The position numbers were made by a program, and so were the translations under genes. The notes beneath the pieces were generated by a model that saw nothing but the letters and a program-made list of their open reading frames with translations, was not told the DNA's origin and searched no databases. Shown here in pieces: positions 52,648 through 62,774 of a stretch of 64,000 nt of DNA. How positions within the stretch are numbered: the first letter of the stretch is position 1; each line of letters starts with the position of its first letter. This stretch comes from Candidatus Heimdallarchaeota archaeon (GTDB lineage Archaea; Asgardarchaeota; Heimdallarchaeia; Heimdallarchaeales; Heimdallarchaeaceae). The DNA is taken from NCBI GenBank assembly GCA_016839875.1, contig JAEOTK010000196.1:12499-76498 (forward strand), in the 5' to 3' direction.

Positions 52648-53367
52648 TTGTTTAAAGGAATAAAGAAATCTATCGCAGAAAAAGCGAATGAACATCTAGG
52701 GAAAGCAAGATTAGCAGCTCAAAAAAAAGATTATCAAGAAGCAGCTGATTGTGCAGAAAAAGCTTTAGATCTTTTAAAAGAAGAAGACAATCGAAAGCAA
52801 TCAGATATTGCAAAAGCTTTGTATTATGAATACTTAGGATTATACTCGGTTAAATTTGATAAGGCACTTGAAGCAGCTAATTACTTGGGGAGATCTGGAG
52901 GTTTTTATCATCGTTTAGGAATGATTACTGAATATCAAAGAGTTTTTGAGCAACAAGCAAAAATTCTGCATGTAATTGCTAGACAATTTATGCAAGAGAA
53001 GAGATTTGTAGAAGCAGCTTCATATTTTGAAAGAGCCGCAATATCATATCAAAGATTAGATAAGAAAGCAGATGAGTTAGATTGTAAAGCTAAGTCATAT
53101 ATTTCGAGAGCTGCAGCCGAAAAAAACATCTCTGGTAGAAAATCATTTCTAAAAAAAGCTGTTGAACTCATCGAAGAGAGAGGATCTGATGAGCCAATAA
53201 TTAAAGCACATCTAGCTTATTACAATGCTCTTTTTGTTGAGGATGAAAGACCAGAACTAGCTTTGAAGTATTATTCTGAAGCTTTACAAAATTATCAGTT
53301 AGCGGGATCACGAGGAAGAATTGATGAAATCAAGGAAAAAATGAGTAAGTTAACTGAGAGACAATAA
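52648..53367 (+). CDS. TPR-type helical repeat protein
   Basis: 239 residues made of antiparallel helix pairs: NEHLGKARLAAQKKDYQEAADCAEKAL, ALYYEYLGLYS, EKRFVEAASYFERAAISYQRL and LALKYYSEALQNYQLAG. The repeats resemble TPR/alpha-SNAP-like adaptor proteins, but no longer motif confirms alpha-SNAP. Start is a TTG with GAGGTGA upstream. Close to a membrane gene cluster downstream; function unknown. Confidence 0.8.
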   Translation: MFKGIKKSIAEKANEHLGKARLAAQKKDYQEAADCAEKALDLLKEEDNRKQSDIAKALYYEYLGLYSVKFDKALEAANYLGRSGGFYHRLGMITEYQRVFEQQAKILHVIARQFMQEKRFVEAASYFERAAISYQRLDKKADELDCKAKSYISRAAAEKNISGRKSFLKKAVELIEERGSDEPIIKAHLAYYNALFVEDERPELALKYYSEALQNYQLAGSRGRIDEIKEKMSKLTERQ

Positions 53368-53456
53368 TTCATTTTTTAAAATCCCAACGGGTATTAAAAC
53401 AACATTTAAAAGATTCAAGAGGAATGGAAAATTAATAGTCATTCGGAGGAAAAAAA

Positions 53457-53720
53457 ATGGTAAGCATATTACAAGCTCTGAAAGTTACAGTGTTCTACTT
53501 CATTCCATTGGTAGCAGGTCTTGCTGCAATGTTTGTTTCAGTATTCATTCTAGGTCCTCATTGGGATTTTGTTAATGGAACTATAGGATTTAATGTTCCT
53601 AGTAGTCCGATTCTGGTATTTATATTACTAATAGTAGCTTTTGTAGTTGGTGCATTAATATTCTTCATCTTCCTGTTCAAAGGAATAGGAGATATAACAG
53701 AGGCAGCATTAATTGAGTAA
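53457..53720 (+). CDS. small two-helix membrane protein
   Basis: 87 residues with two membrane segments (VFYFIPLVAGLAAMFVSVFIL and LVFILLIVAFVVGALIFFIFL). GGAGGA lies close before the ATG. No family recognised. It is separated from the PrsW-like gene by about 190 bases that contain only short A/T-rich repeats. Confidence 0.8.
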   Translation: MVSILQALKVTVFYFIPLVAGLAAMFVSVFILGPHWDFVNGTIGFNVPSSPILVFILLIVAFVVGALIFFIFLFKGIGDITEAALIE

Positions 53721-53918
53721 AATCTTATGAGCATGAGTAAGGCATCAAATACTCACTCAGTTCCTCCTCTTATTTTTGTGAAAATTGTATTATTTCTCAA
53801 CTAGAACCCTTGACATAAAAGATTTTAAGTGTTTAAATCAAAATAAGCAAAACATTATACTGATAAATAAGATATCTGATATTTAGATAAATAAAATTAG
53901 CCCAAGAGATTGAAAGCT

Positions 53919-55607
53919 ATGATTCATCCCTTAAAGGAAAAAGCTAGCAATGAACCTCTAACTACATCATTGGTTTCCAATCAACTTGTATTTAGAAGAA
54001 TCTTTAGTTTTTCTTCCTTGTTTAAACTCATCTTTCTTGGGATATTGGGGGTAGCTGCTTATTTCTTACTAACATTAGCAAGAACGTATGAAACCTCAAT
54101 TTACTTCCCTGTTCTTGTCGTATTGATTATTACTATCTTCTTCGTAATCTGGCTTACTACTTTATTTTTATTCTTTTCAATAACAAGTACTGAAATAGAA
54201 AAAACTCTTCTCAAAAAATTGATAACTCTCCTATTAGTAATGGGGATTTTATCTGCATACTTTGCTGTAATAATAGAAAACAAATCTTTCTCTTTAGTGG
54301 CGATTTTTTCCAGTCTACTTCAAGGCTTTGGAGTTTCTGAAAACATCTTTGATTATATCTTCCTTATATTTTACATATTTATTGTTCCTGTAATCGAGGA
54401 AATTGCTAAAATATTTCCAATACTAATCTTGATGGGGAATTACGCTAAAATTACCATTAATGGGAATAGAATAAATACTCGCTTAACTCCATCTAATAGA
54501 GTCATTGTTCTTTTTGGGGCTTTTTTTGGTGGATGGTTTGATCTAATCGAACAATTTTTGTCCGTTTCTCAAGCTTCTACTTCTACTTCTATTGTGAGTT
54601 CCATTCTATTCAATCGAAGCGTTTACCCTTTACATAGTGTTACTACTATGATAACAGCCTTTGGAATAGGTTGGATTTTTAACTCAAGGAAAAAGATGAA
54701 CAAAAAACTCAAAGGATTAATTTTCATCAACTTCTTGATTTTTTCTTCAGGTTTACATGGAATATGGAATTATTATTCAATCATTAGCGAAAATCCGGAA
54801 GTGAGTATTCAAATCTTAACTGCTTTAGGTTATCTATCCTATGGCTTATTTGGTTTCTTTATATTGTGGATTTTTCTCAAAGTACCCAAATATTGTCCAA
54901 TATGCTTCACGGAACACAGTTCAATAGAGTGTTCAGATAAACCAAAAGAAACTGAGAAACAAAGAGAATCTCTATTAAAAAAACGTAATCAACCGCATAT
55001 TTATCATGAAGCAACAAACTTGATGAAGTGTTCTATTTGCCAGAACCCAACGTTTAATGGACACTTCTGTCTTAACTGCTGGTCTTTCCCTAAACTTCAA
55101 TGTATAAATTGCGATCAAATTCTTCCTGCATTTTCAAGAGTTTGTTGGTCTTGTGGAACAGAAGTTCCTACACTATACGAAAAAATGACATCATCTTCTC
55201 CACCCTTTTATGTTAATGTTGCAGTTGGATTCACAAGAATTATTGGTGCTGGAATGATTGTTAGTTTTATTTTTGCTTTTATTTCGATACAAAATACATT
55301 AGAGTTTCTTGGAAATACAATTTTTCTATTGGCAATATTGCTATCACTGTTTATAACAATTCTTTGGTATCCATTTAGAGAAAATAAAATTCGATCAATG
55401 TTGAGTTCTCTTACTATTCTTTCAATAGTAGCACTTGCTTTAATAATTACATCTCTCTATATGTCAGTCTTTGCATTTCTTATGATCATCTCTATAGGAC
55501 AAATAATCTATGGAATTTTAGGACTATGCTTTTTATTATTGATGATAATAGGAGCAGTGTATTATCTCTCCAAAGTAATTAAGGGGGCAAAATTAGTTTT
55601 AACTTAG
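53919..55607 (+). CDS. PrsW-like membrane protein with zinc-ribbon segment
   Basis: About 562 residues. The N-terminal half has several membrane helices and the PrsW-type intramembrane protease signature EEIAK at 160-164, followed by downstream His positions (PLHSVTTMITAFGIGW and GLHGIWNYYS). The middle has Cys pairs CPIC, CSIC, CLNC, CINC and CWSC, i.e. zinc ribbons, and the C-terminal part has more helices. PrsW enzymes cleave membrane signalling proteins; whether the active Glu pair suffices here is inferred. First gene of a cluster running to 61.8 kb. Confidence 0.8.
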   Translation: MIHPLKEKASNEPLTTSLVSNQLVFRRIFSFSSLFKLIFLGILGVAAYFLLTLARTYETSIYFPVLVVLIITIFFVIWLTTLFLFFSITSTEIEKTLLKKLITLLLVMGILSAYFAVIIENKSFSLVAIFSSLLQGFGVSENIFDYIFLIFYIFIVPVIEEIAKIFPILILMGNYAKITINGNRINTRLTPSNRVIVLFGAFFGGWFDLIEQFLSVSQASTSTSIVSSILFNRSVYPLHSVTTMITAFGIGWIFNSRKKMNKKLKGLIFINFLIFSSGLHGIWNYYSIISENPEVSIQILTALGYLSYGLFGFFILWIFLKVPKYCPICFTEHSSIECSDKPKETEKQRESLLKKRNQPHIYHEATNLMKCSICQNPTFNGHFCLNCWSFPKLQCINCDQILPAFSRVCWSCGTEVPTLYEKMTSSSPPFYVNVAVGFTRIIGAGMIVSFIFAFISIQNTLEFLGNTIFLLAILLSLFITILWYPFRENKIRSMLSSLTILSIVALALIITSLYMSVFAFLMIISIGQIIYGILGLCFLLLMIIGAVYYLSKVIKGAKLVLT

Positions 55608-55616
55608 GTGATAAAT

Positions 55617-56621
55617 ATGATACGGCATCCTTCCGAAAATCCTCCAATTCGACCTCCAACAGAAGGAGACAAAGAAGAACAAGTGCCGTTTAAACTTAGT
55701 TTTAGTTATTTATTGTATAGATTCCTTTTTCCTAGTTTAAGACGAAGAGGCAAGAGAGAATACGTTGGTCTTTTGATTCTTAGAACATCCATTTTTCTAG
55801 CTATAAGTTATAGTTTATCTATTACTGCAGGTTTGCTATTATATTATATCAATGATATTTTTGGTATTACAAACTTGATTTGGAATCCTGATGAAATATT
55901 ATCCCTACCCTTTCTATTTACATTCGATACAGAAGGATCTGCTATTGCTCTTTTCACAAATTATCTGCTAACAATATTTATTCCATGTTTTATTGCTGGA
56001 ACAGTATGTGGCATTTTTTGGAGAAAAGAAGCAAGAGATCTAATATTTAGTTCTTCTTTTGTATTATTCTTGTTGTTTCTATTTCTTCATCTTTCCCAAT
56101 CTCTGCTTTTTACAACCAGATCTACAAGTTTATCCGGGTTATTTGCAAGTATCTATTATTTAGGATATGTTTTTGTTTTTGCTTTTACTTTTCTTGTTGT
56201 TAGTGCTCTTGCAGGAGCAATTGGAGTTAAATTTGGTAATCTTCTGACAAATTTAGCATTTACAAAAAAAGGTGCAAAAATTGGGTATTCTCACTTGCTT
56301 CTACCTGAGATACCTTTTTCTGTAAAAACGATATTTGATTTAGAAGCACCTCCTAAAGGTACAAACAGACAGCTTCGTGCTGTTTCAATGGTGTATTTAA
56401 GTCATAAGGTTAACATGATTCTAAAGTCGACAAGTTCAAAAACATGTCCATATTTTGCTGAAGGTGCATGTTCATATTTGGGTTATCAAACTGCTAGTCA
56501 CAAATATCAAATATGCATAACTGAATTTTGGGGTATATGTAAAATATATGCGTTTCTTAACCAGAGTAAGTTAATTATTGATGAAGTAAATCGAGGTGAA
56601 AATGATGTCAAAGAAAATTAG
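55617..56621 (+). CDS. multi-pass membrane protein of unknown function
   Basis: About 334 residues. A basic N-terminal tail (FPSLRRRGKRE), four to six membrane segments ([67 protein letters not shown]), then a cytoplasmic domain with Cys residues (CPYFAEGACSYLG ... CITEFWGICKIY). GGTGAT precedes the ATG at 55617. It overlaps the DUF4129 gene by about 20 bases and ends the first part of the membrane cluster. No family recognised. Confidence 0.75.
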   Translation: MIRHPSENPPIRPPTEGDKEEQVPFKLSFSYLLYRFLFPSLRRRGKREYVGLLILRTSIFLAISYSLSITAGLLLYYINDIFGITNLIWNPDEILSLPFLFTFDTEGSAIALFTNYLLTIFIPCFIAGTVCGIFWRKEARDLIFSSSFVLFLLFLFLHLSQSLLFTTRSTSLSGLFASIYYLGYVFVFAFTFLVVSALAGAIGVKFGNLLTNLAFTKKGAKIGYSHLLLPEIPFSVKTIFDLEAPPKGTNRQLRAVSMVYLSHKVNMILKSTSSKTCPYFAEGACSYLGYQTASHKYQICITEFWGICKIYAFLNQSKLIIDEVNRGENDVKEN

Positions 56622-57372
56622 TAAGTATTTGAATATTAGAGTTTTACTTATTATAACTTGTATAGTCGTTTTCATCTTGATCAACTCCATTCAAGAAAAT
56701 TATGTTGGAGTAGATGATATAGCAGTAAGTAATCTTGAAACTACAAACTTTGGTAACACAAATACTACAGTTACTCCCCCCGCAACTACTTCTGGACCAA
56801 CACTACCTACTGATACTCCCACTACTCCCTCAGGAAATATAGAAATCGGAGAAGAACCATCCATTCCGTCACAGATTCTTCCAATAGCAATTTCAGCAGG
56901 AGTTCTTTTGCTAGCTTTCTTATTATTAATTAGAAAACGAAGAGAAGTCAAAAAAGTATCAACTATAAGCACTTCAAAAGTGTCTTCACTTCTGTCTCGT
57001 CGTGAAAAATTTAGAACAAATATCAAAACTCTTGTTGACGTATTAAAAGAATATCTTGAACAAAAGAGATTTTCAGAAGGTGTTATCTTTGGTTATCACC
57101 ATTTAGATAAAAATATGAAAAGGATTCTTGGTATCAGAAGAGATGCTTATCTGACTCCTAAAGAATTCTCACATTCCTTAGATTTACCAGAAATAGTATC
57201 TCATCTAAATTGGATGATTGAAACATTCTACCTAGCTAGGTATAAAATAGCGGAATTGGGATATGAAGATCTTGAAGGCTTTATTCATAGGCTCCAAAAG
57301 ATGAAGCAACTTAGTGTATCACAAACTGATATTGAAATTATAAAAACTGATATTTTGGGTGATAATGAATGA
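56602..57372 (+). CDS. DUF4129-like membrane protein
   Basis: About 256 residues: an N-terminal membrane helix, a Thr/Pro-rich extracellular-type stretch (TVTPPATTSGPTLPT), a second helix (IAISAGVLLLAFLLLI), then a cytoplasmic domain (ILGIRRDAYLTPKEFSHSL ... NWMIETFYLARYKIAELG) that matches the DUF4129 C-terminal core. DUF4129 is a standard partner of MoxR, DUF58 and transglutaminase-like genes. GAGGTGA precedes the ATG pair at 56602/56605. Overlaps the next gene by an ATGA. Confidence 0.85.
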   Translation: MMSKKISKYLNIRVLLIITCIVVFILINSIQENYVGVDDIAVSNLETTNFGNTNTTVTPPATTSGPTLPTDTPTTPSGNIEIGEEPSIPSQILPIAISAGVLLLAFLLLIRKRREVKKVSTISTSKVSSLLSRREKFRTNIKTLVDVLKEYLEQKRFSEGVIFGYHHLDKNMKRILGIRRDAYLTPKEFSHSLDLPEIVSHLNWMIETFYLARYKIAELGYEDLEGFIHRLQKMKQLSVSQTDIEIIKTDILGDNE

Positions 57373-58655
57373 AACCGTTTCGAGCTCTTTTTTCTGCAAA
57401 ATATGGTCCATTATTCAAAATGCTAATTCAGACGCTGTTACTTTTTCTTCTAATATTGTTACCCCTAAGTATTAACGTGACAAGTCTTCCTCCCCCCTAT
57501 TCAATTACAAACGATGAACCAAGTGGTTTGTCTTATTTTAATGAAATATTAGTAGAAGAAGGATACAATACAACAAGAACATTACTCTCCACAGAACCTA
57601 TTTTGAATCTTCCTGAAGGTTCGATTTTAGTAATTACTGGTGGGACAAAAAACTATCAACCTTCCGAATTAGCAGCAATAGATGCCTTCGTTGCTTCTGG
57701 CGGAGTATTGATAATCATAGCAGGTGATAGACCTACCAATAAACTTGCAGAATATTTCGGTATTTATGTCTCCAGTTCGATTATTATGGAAACAGAATAT
57801 TATTTTAAATCACCAGAAATTGTACTTGTTAACTCTCCCTATTCATTAAACGGTACAATGTGTCTAGTTAGGTCCAAAGCAATCGCAACTGTTTATGAAA
57901 GCGAAGATCAACGAGAATTATATTCGTTTTCAACAGAAGAAACAGCATTTTTAGATGCTAATGAAGATAAAGTCTGGGATACAGTTAGGGAAAAACCAAG
58001 TAGGAAGAAGATATGTACGGCAGTTCAGAGAGGAGGGGGGCTTATCGTTGCTATCTCTTCAACTAGTTTTCTATCTAATGATCTCTTTGCTAAAGGGTTC
58101 AGCAATATCAACGTAGTTATGTATATGCTTAACTCCTATTCTGAGCAAACTAGTAAACTTGTATGTTTTGAAGAAAGTCACAAAAGATGGCCCTTTGTAT
58201 CAACTGAAGGAATCATTAATCAATCATACGGATATATAATCCTTTTAACAAAAACCAATCTTTTCATAGTGATTATGGTTATTTTGACTCTGATATTCTT
58301 TTATTTTACGCCTAGATTCAGAGAAATTTTTAAAACTCAAGAATCTTACAAGAAATTTATTTCGGATAGAATATGGAGTAGAAAGAGGGAACTATATGAC
58401 ACCTTTGGTACTCCGATAAAACCAACGGTTGAAGAGAAATACCTTTCAACTCTCTATTTTCAATATGAACTCTATCCAAATCAAGCTTACAATTACTATC
58501 TTATTGAGAAACTAAATTATGTTCCAATGCATTTGTTAAAAGAGGAAGAGAAAGAGCTCTTTGAAACTGCAGTAGAAAAGAAACTGGATGGAGATACTTT
58601 TCTTGCTCTTTTTCAAAAATTAGAAGAAATACAAAAACGAGGTAGATATGAATGA
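57369..58655 (+). CDS. DUF4350 membrane protein
   Basis: 428 residues: one N-terminal membrane helix (LFLLILLPLSINV), a soluble domain with GLSYFNEILVEEGY, LVITGGTKNYQPSELAAIDAF and GGVLIIIAGDRPTN (DUF4350), a second helix (LFIVIMVILTLIFFYF) and a C-terminal cytoplasmic tail. The DUF4350 domain has a ThuA/glutaminase-like look but no known activity. It starts by an ATGA overlap with DUF4129 and ends the same way with MoxR, so all are translated together. Confidence 0.85.
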   Translation: MKPFRALFSAKYGPLFKMLIQTLLLFLLILLPLSINVTSLPPPYSITNDEPSGLSYFNEILVEEGYNTTRTLLSTEPILNLPEGSILVITGGTKNYQPSELAAIDAFVASGGVLIIIAGDRPTNKLAEYFGIYVSSSIIMETEYYFKSPEIVLVNSPYSLNGTMCLVRSKAIATVYESEDQRELYSFSTEETAFLDANEDKVWDTVREKPSRKKICTAVQRGGGLIVAISSTSFLSNDLFAKGFSNINVVMYMLNSYSEQTSKLVCFEESHKRWPFVSTEGIINQSYGYIILLTKTNLFIVIMVILTLIFFYFTPRFREIFKTQESYKKFISDRIWSRKRELYDTFGTPIKPTVEEKYLSTLYFQYELYPNQAYNYYLIEKLNYVPMHLLKEEEKELFETAVEKKLDGDTFLALFQKLEEIQKRGRYE

Positions 58656-59596
58656 CACAAGTTAATGAAACAAAAGATATTTTCGGAAATATCATGGAAG
58701 AAATGAGAAAACGAATCGTAGGAAACGAATCAGTAATCGAATTAATGTTTGCTTCTCTTCTTAGTGAAGGACATGTTCTGCTTGAAGGAGTACCCGGTAT
58801 TGCTAAAACACTTATGGCAAGTACCTTAGCTGATACAATCAAAATGGGTTTTAAGAGAATCCAATTCACTAGTGATTTAATGCCTGCTGATATCACAGGA
58901 GGAAATATCTACGACAGAGAAACCAGTTCATTTACATTTATTGAAGGACCAGTTTTTACAAATATACTTCTGACAGATGAGATAAATAGAAGCCCTCCAA
59001 AGACACAATCTGCGCTTCTAGAAGCAATGCAAGAAAAACAAGTATCCTCAGGAAAAACCACATACAAATTACCTGAACCTTTTATGGTAATCGCTACTCA
59101 AAACCCAATTGAATCAACAGGTGTTTATCCTTTACCTGAAGCTCAAATAGATCGTTTTCTTGTTAAAATTCCAGTGTATCCTCCTTCTTTGCAAGGTGAA
59201 GTTGATATGCTTCTAAAGAAGAGAGAAAAGATGTTTGCAGATGTAGATTCTGTAACAACGAAAAGTAAAATCTCAAAACTAGTGACTGAAATCAAAAAAG
59301 ATGTTACTGTTAGTAACCAAATTTTAGAATATATAGCTAAACTTGTCTTAGCTACCCGCTCAATTCCTTCTCTAGCACTTGGTGCAAGTCCAAGAGGTTC
59401 TATAGCTTTACTTTCTCTTAGTAGATCTATAGCTGCGATTAGAGGAAGAGATTTTGTTGAACCAGATGATATTAAATCGATATTCTACCCAGTAATGAAT
59501 CATCGTTTAATCCTTTCACCTGAAGCTGAAATAGAGCAAATTAGGGTAACAGAAATTATACAGAACATCCTTTCAGAAGTTGAAGTTGTAATTTGA
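58652..59596 (+). CDS. MoxR-family AAA+ ATPase
   Basis: 314 residues. Walker A GVPGIAKT (46-53), Walker B LTDEINR, sensor ATQNPIE, and RPGRFD-type LPEAQIDRFL with the helical lid. MoxR ATPases remodel DUF58/VWA proteins or mature them. Here it is followed by DUF58 and preceded by DUF4350 and DUF4129, the standard MoxR operon. ATGA overlap with the DUF4350 gene. Confidence 0.93.
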   Translation: MTQVNETKDIFGNIMEEMRKRIVGNESVIELMFASLLSEGHVLLEGVPGIAKTLMASTLADTIKMGFKRIQFTSDLMPADITGGNIYDRETSSFTFIEGPVFTNILLTDEINRSPPKTQSALLEAMQEKQVSSGKTTYKLPEPFMVIATQNPIESTGVYPLPEAQIDRFLVKIPVYPPSLQGEVDMLLKKREKMFADVDSVTTKSKISKLVTEIKKDVTVSNQILEYIAKLVLATRSIPSLALGASPRGSIALLSLSRSIAAIRGRDFVEPDDIKSIFYPVMNHRLILSPEAEIEQIRVTEIIQNILSEVEVVI

Positions 59597-59621
59597 CATG
59601 AGATTGTAGAGGAAGAACCAA

Positions 59622-60998
59622 ATGGATAGAACTGACCAATTTGAGTTAACTAAGAATGGAAAGATTTTCATTCTCTTCGGAAGCTTATTTATCGTTCTAG
59701 GTCTGGCTATCGAGAACTATCTTCTTATTATTCCAGGTATTCTTTTTTGGTTGGTGATTCCATCAACTTATATTGGTTTCTTAAAATCGCAGAAATATTC
59801 ATTTGATGTATCTCTTCGCGTATCAAAAGAATACATTAGAAGCAGAGGATTGTTATCCGTAGTAACAGAAATTGAAAATAAATCATCTAATGATGTTCAA
59901 GCGCGAGTAGCTCTGCACTTTTCCTATCATTTTGAGTGTATTGACAAACCAGAAAATATCTCCTTAGTTCTTCCTTCAAATAGTACAACAAAAATTGTTT
60001 GGCTTCTTCTTGCTGTTCGTAGAGGGAATGGAGAAGTAGGACCTGTTGAAATCTCTGTAGGACCTTTTCAATTTCTCTTCATAAACAAAAGGATAATTGA
60101 TGAAACGATATTCATCAAGATTCTTCCTCAGCGACCTAGGATTAACATTCCTTGGAAAACTAAAAAGGAGCTTTTGATGAAAATGGTACATGAATTTGCT
60201 CAAAGAGTCAAAGGAAGAGGAGATGAATTTTTTGCTCTCCGAGATTATCTGCCTGGTGATGAAATAAAGCATATTGATTGGTATGCTACAGCAAGACATG
60301 ATAAATTAATTTCCAAGGAATATGAAGATGAAAGAAATCTTCACTTCTTGATTTATTTGGATCTTGGGAGTACCATGTATGGTCCTAAATTTGAGTATGC
60401 TTTATCCTCCATAGTGGAACTATCATCTCTGATTAAAGGTACAAACCATGATCTCGCTGTAATAGCATATTCTGATTATGTCAAACGATTTATTGTTCCC
60501 CAAGTCGGAAGAAATGAACTTAGGTTGATGCTTAATCTTTTTGATATTGAGGCTACAGGTGCTCAAAGTAATTTCATAGATGCGGTTAAATTTACAAAAA
60601 CAAATCAGCTTTTACATTCTATAGCTATAATTTTTTCTGATTTAGAAGGTGATCTGAGAAGAAAATTACAAGGAATACATTTGCTTCAAACAATGGGTTG
60701 TCGAGTCATTTTTGTTAACTATTCTACAATGGATTTCAATATTTTGGCATCACCTGACTGGATGCTAGAACAAGCTCAAGATGTGCATTATAGGGATGTT
60801 ATTCGTCATATTTTCCCAAGCTTGGTTAAAGATGAATATAAGAAACGGGAAAAAGAAATAAGAAATATTCTCTATACTATTGGAGGGGATTATGTTGAAA
60901 TGGCAGGTTATGATGACAACATTATACTTGTTTTATACAGATTGATGAAGCAATATGCACCTACTCATCGTTTAGTACAGGAGGCTCGAGGAGTATGA
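59622..60998 (+). CDS. DUF58 (VWA-like) protein
   Basis: 458 residues with two N-terminal membrane helices (IFILFGSLFIVLGLAI, LIIPGILFWLVIPSTYIGF), a beta domain and the DUF58 signature REYLPGDEIKHIDWYATARH (seen as LRDYLPGDEIKHIDWY) followed by a VWA-type fold (FLIYLDLGSTM ... LAVIAYSDYV). Typical MoxR partner. The VWA metal motif DxSxS reads DLGST, which may still bind metal. Ends by ATGA overlap with the next gene. Confidence 0.92.
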   Translation: MDRTDQFELTKNGKIFILFGSLFIVLGLAIENYLLIIPGILFWLVIPSTYIGFLKSQKYSFDVSLRVSKEYIRSRGLLSVVTEIENKSSNDVQARVALHFSYHFECIDKPENISLVLPSNSTTKIVWLLLAVRRGNGEVGPVEISVGPFQFLFINKRIIDETIFIKILPQRPRINIPWKTKKELLMKMVHEFAQRVKGRGDEFFALRDYLPGDEIKHIDWYATARHDKLISKEYEDERNLHFLIYLDLGSTMYGPKFEYALSSIVELSSLIKGTNHDLAVIAYSDYVKRFIVPQVGRNELRLMLNLFDIEATGAQSNFIDAVKFTKTNQLLHSIAIIFSDLEGDLRRKLQGIHLLQTMGCRVIFVNYSTMDFNILASPDWMLEQAQDVHYRDVIRHIFPSLVKDEYKKREKEIRNILYTIGGDYVEMAGYDDNIILVLYRLMKQYAPTHRLVQEARGV

Positions 60999-61807
60999 CA
61001 ATGCGGATTAGGGATAAAGTATTCGTTGAGGAATGGGAACAAACAACTATTTCAGATACAGCAGCACCTATTCTAGCAGTTGCTCATCATCTTTTTGGAG
61101 CATTAGCTTTAGGAATAATAGTACTCCAATCAGCTATTAGTTTGAACATCTATGTTTTTGCTATGTGGTTAATTCTAGGTATAGTTGTGTTGTTAATAGA
61201 TTTCGTTAGAGGAACCCGACTTAGTCTCGGAAATGAATTAAGTTTTGGAGTTATATTATTACTAGGTACTACTATATCAATAATTACAGGAAATGTAAAC
61301 TCAATGTTCTTCCCTGAAACACTGGGTAGAGTTGATATAATATTATATCAAATCTCTGCAGGAATTTGTGTCTCGATAAGGTTTCTATTAACGTTCTTTT
61401 ATGTTGAGTATTTCTCGCAGAAGAATTATTATGTAAAACCCATTAGCAACTATGCAGAGGATCAAGTTCATCAATACAAACAGAATTTGATTAAAACAGA
61501 TTTCGAATATGTTGATACCAAAATCCAAGGAGTATTTCAGAAATGGGGTGAAGTATTCAAACAAATGTTCTGGCCTCTAATTTTTCTAGCTATTCTTGCA
61601 GCTGCAAGCGTTATTTACTCTTTAATTATCTATTATATGATCCCAAGAAATGCAATTGCAGAATTGATCATTAAACCTTCTTTGATTATCATTGCTCTCC
61701 TCTATACTTTTCTCTTAATAAGAACAAATTCAGTTTTGATTAAAATTCATGAAAAAAGCAAAATCGAAGAAGAAGATGACAACGAACTAGATGAATTGGA
61801 TGAATAG
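60995..61807 (+). CDS. membrane protein of the MoxR cluster, unknown
   Basis: 270 residues with about five membrane helices (ALALGIIVLQSAISLNIYVF, WLILGIVVLLIDFV, FGVILLLGTTISIITG, ICVSIRFLLTFFYV, FLAILAAASVIYSLIIYYM) and an acidic C-terminal tail (EEEDDNELDELDE). No known family seen. Translationally coupled to DUF58 by ATGA overlap. Tail-to-tail with thyX with no spacer. Confidence 0.75.
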   Translation: MTMRIRDKVFVEEWEQTTISDTAAPILAVAHHLFGALALGIIVLQSAISLNIYVFAMWLILGIVVLLIDFVRGTRLSLGNELSFGVILLLGTTISIITGNVNSMFFPETLGRVDIILYQISAGICVSIRFLLTFFYVEYFSQKNYYVKPISNYAEDQVHQYKQNLIKTDFEYVDTKIQGVFQKWGEVFKQMFWPLIFLAILAAASVIYSLIIYYMIPRNAIAELIIKPSLIIIALLYTFLLIRTNSVLIKIHEKSKIEEEDDNELDELDE

Positions 61808-62521
61808 TTATTCTCCCTTAAGTTCCTCAATAGTTGGATTTCTTCCGCATGACATATGATTTTCAGGGCAATAACCAAAGAAATCACAATAAGCTCCTAC
61901 GTCTTTGAAAATTACTGGAGCAACTTTTTTGGCTTCTTCCAACATTAATTCTGCTAAGTGTCTTACTTCCCATTGTGATCTTTGACAAATCCTCTTAACG
62001 AAGAAATCAATCAAAGCATGTGCATTCATAGAAACAATTAACTGAGTAGTTGTTGAATTAGGAAGTATAAAACGAGCATCTTCTTTTGGAATTCCTTTAT
62101 CTACCATTCTTTGATAGAAATCAAAATTGGAATTCATTATTTTTTTATATTCATCAACTAATTCTGTATTTTTAATAGTATCAGGAATTACAAAATTGAA
62201 ACTTTCAGCGTTAACATATCTTTGGGATTGTTGTGAAAAACTAGCTATTCTCTTTCTAACAAGTTGATGTGATGCAACCCTACTAATGCCTGAAACATAA
62301 AAAACGAAGATATTATGCTCAAGAATCGAGGTGTGTCCATCCTTAATTATTTTTCGTAGATATTCGGCAGGTTTTAGTTCAGCTGTTTGTTTAACTTCGT
62401 TAAATCTATGTTCTTTTGAATAACAAATTACAGCTGCCATTTTTGCTATTAATTCAGTTTCTGGGGGGTGGGAAACAAGTTTGACTTCTATTGTAATCAC
62501 AGCCTTTGTTAGATTTTGCAT
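61808..62521 (-). CDS. thyX: flavin-dependent thymidylate synthase
   Basis: Makes dTMP from dUMP with FAD and methylene-folate. 237 residues: KLVSHPPETELIAKMAA, HTSILEHNIFVFYVSGISR and the ThyX signature read as RKRIASFSQQSQRYV. The usual RHRxxSxxxxSxR has Lys in place of the His here. NAHALIDFFVKRICQRSQWEVRHLAELM is the C-terminal family segment. Convergent with the membrane cluster. No thyA is in the window. Confidence 0.92.
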   Translation of the reverse strand: MQNLTKAVITIEVKLVSHPPETELIAKMAAVICYSKEHRFNEVKQTAELKPAEYLRKIIKDGHTSILEHNIFVFYVSGISRVASHQLVRKRIASFSQQSQRYVNAESFNFVIPDTIKNTELVDEYKKIMNSNFDFYQRMVDKGIPKEDARFILPNSTTTQLIVSMNAHALIDFFVKRICQRSQWEVRHLAELMLEEAKKVAPVIFKDVGAYCDFFGYCPENHMSCGRNPTIEELKGE

Positions 62522-62774
62522 GTCTTTTTATCTGAGTAATATTATTAACATAAGTTGTTTTTTAATGAATGTATGACATTGCTTTTTGAATTTAATTGTT
62601 GTGTTGTTTTTCGAAAATATAATTTTAGTTAGATATATTAATACACAATTTTTCTAGTATTGATTTCCTTTTTACAAGTATTTATATCACAAAAAGTTTT
62701 TGAATAAAGTAGAACTATAGAGTCAATAGGGTAACCATCTGTTGCTTAAGATATTCTAGTAAAGAGGAAAACTG

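Noticed and set aside
53721..53909. GATAAATAA repeats as a CRISPR-like or origin element
   Set aside because: Only two copies, 24 bases apart, in A/T-rich DNA upstream of a membrane gene; no spacer structure or initiator gene nearby.
62522..62774. Regulatory RNA between thyX and the TgpA-like gene
   Set aside because: A/T-rich promoter-type sequence without clear hairpins.
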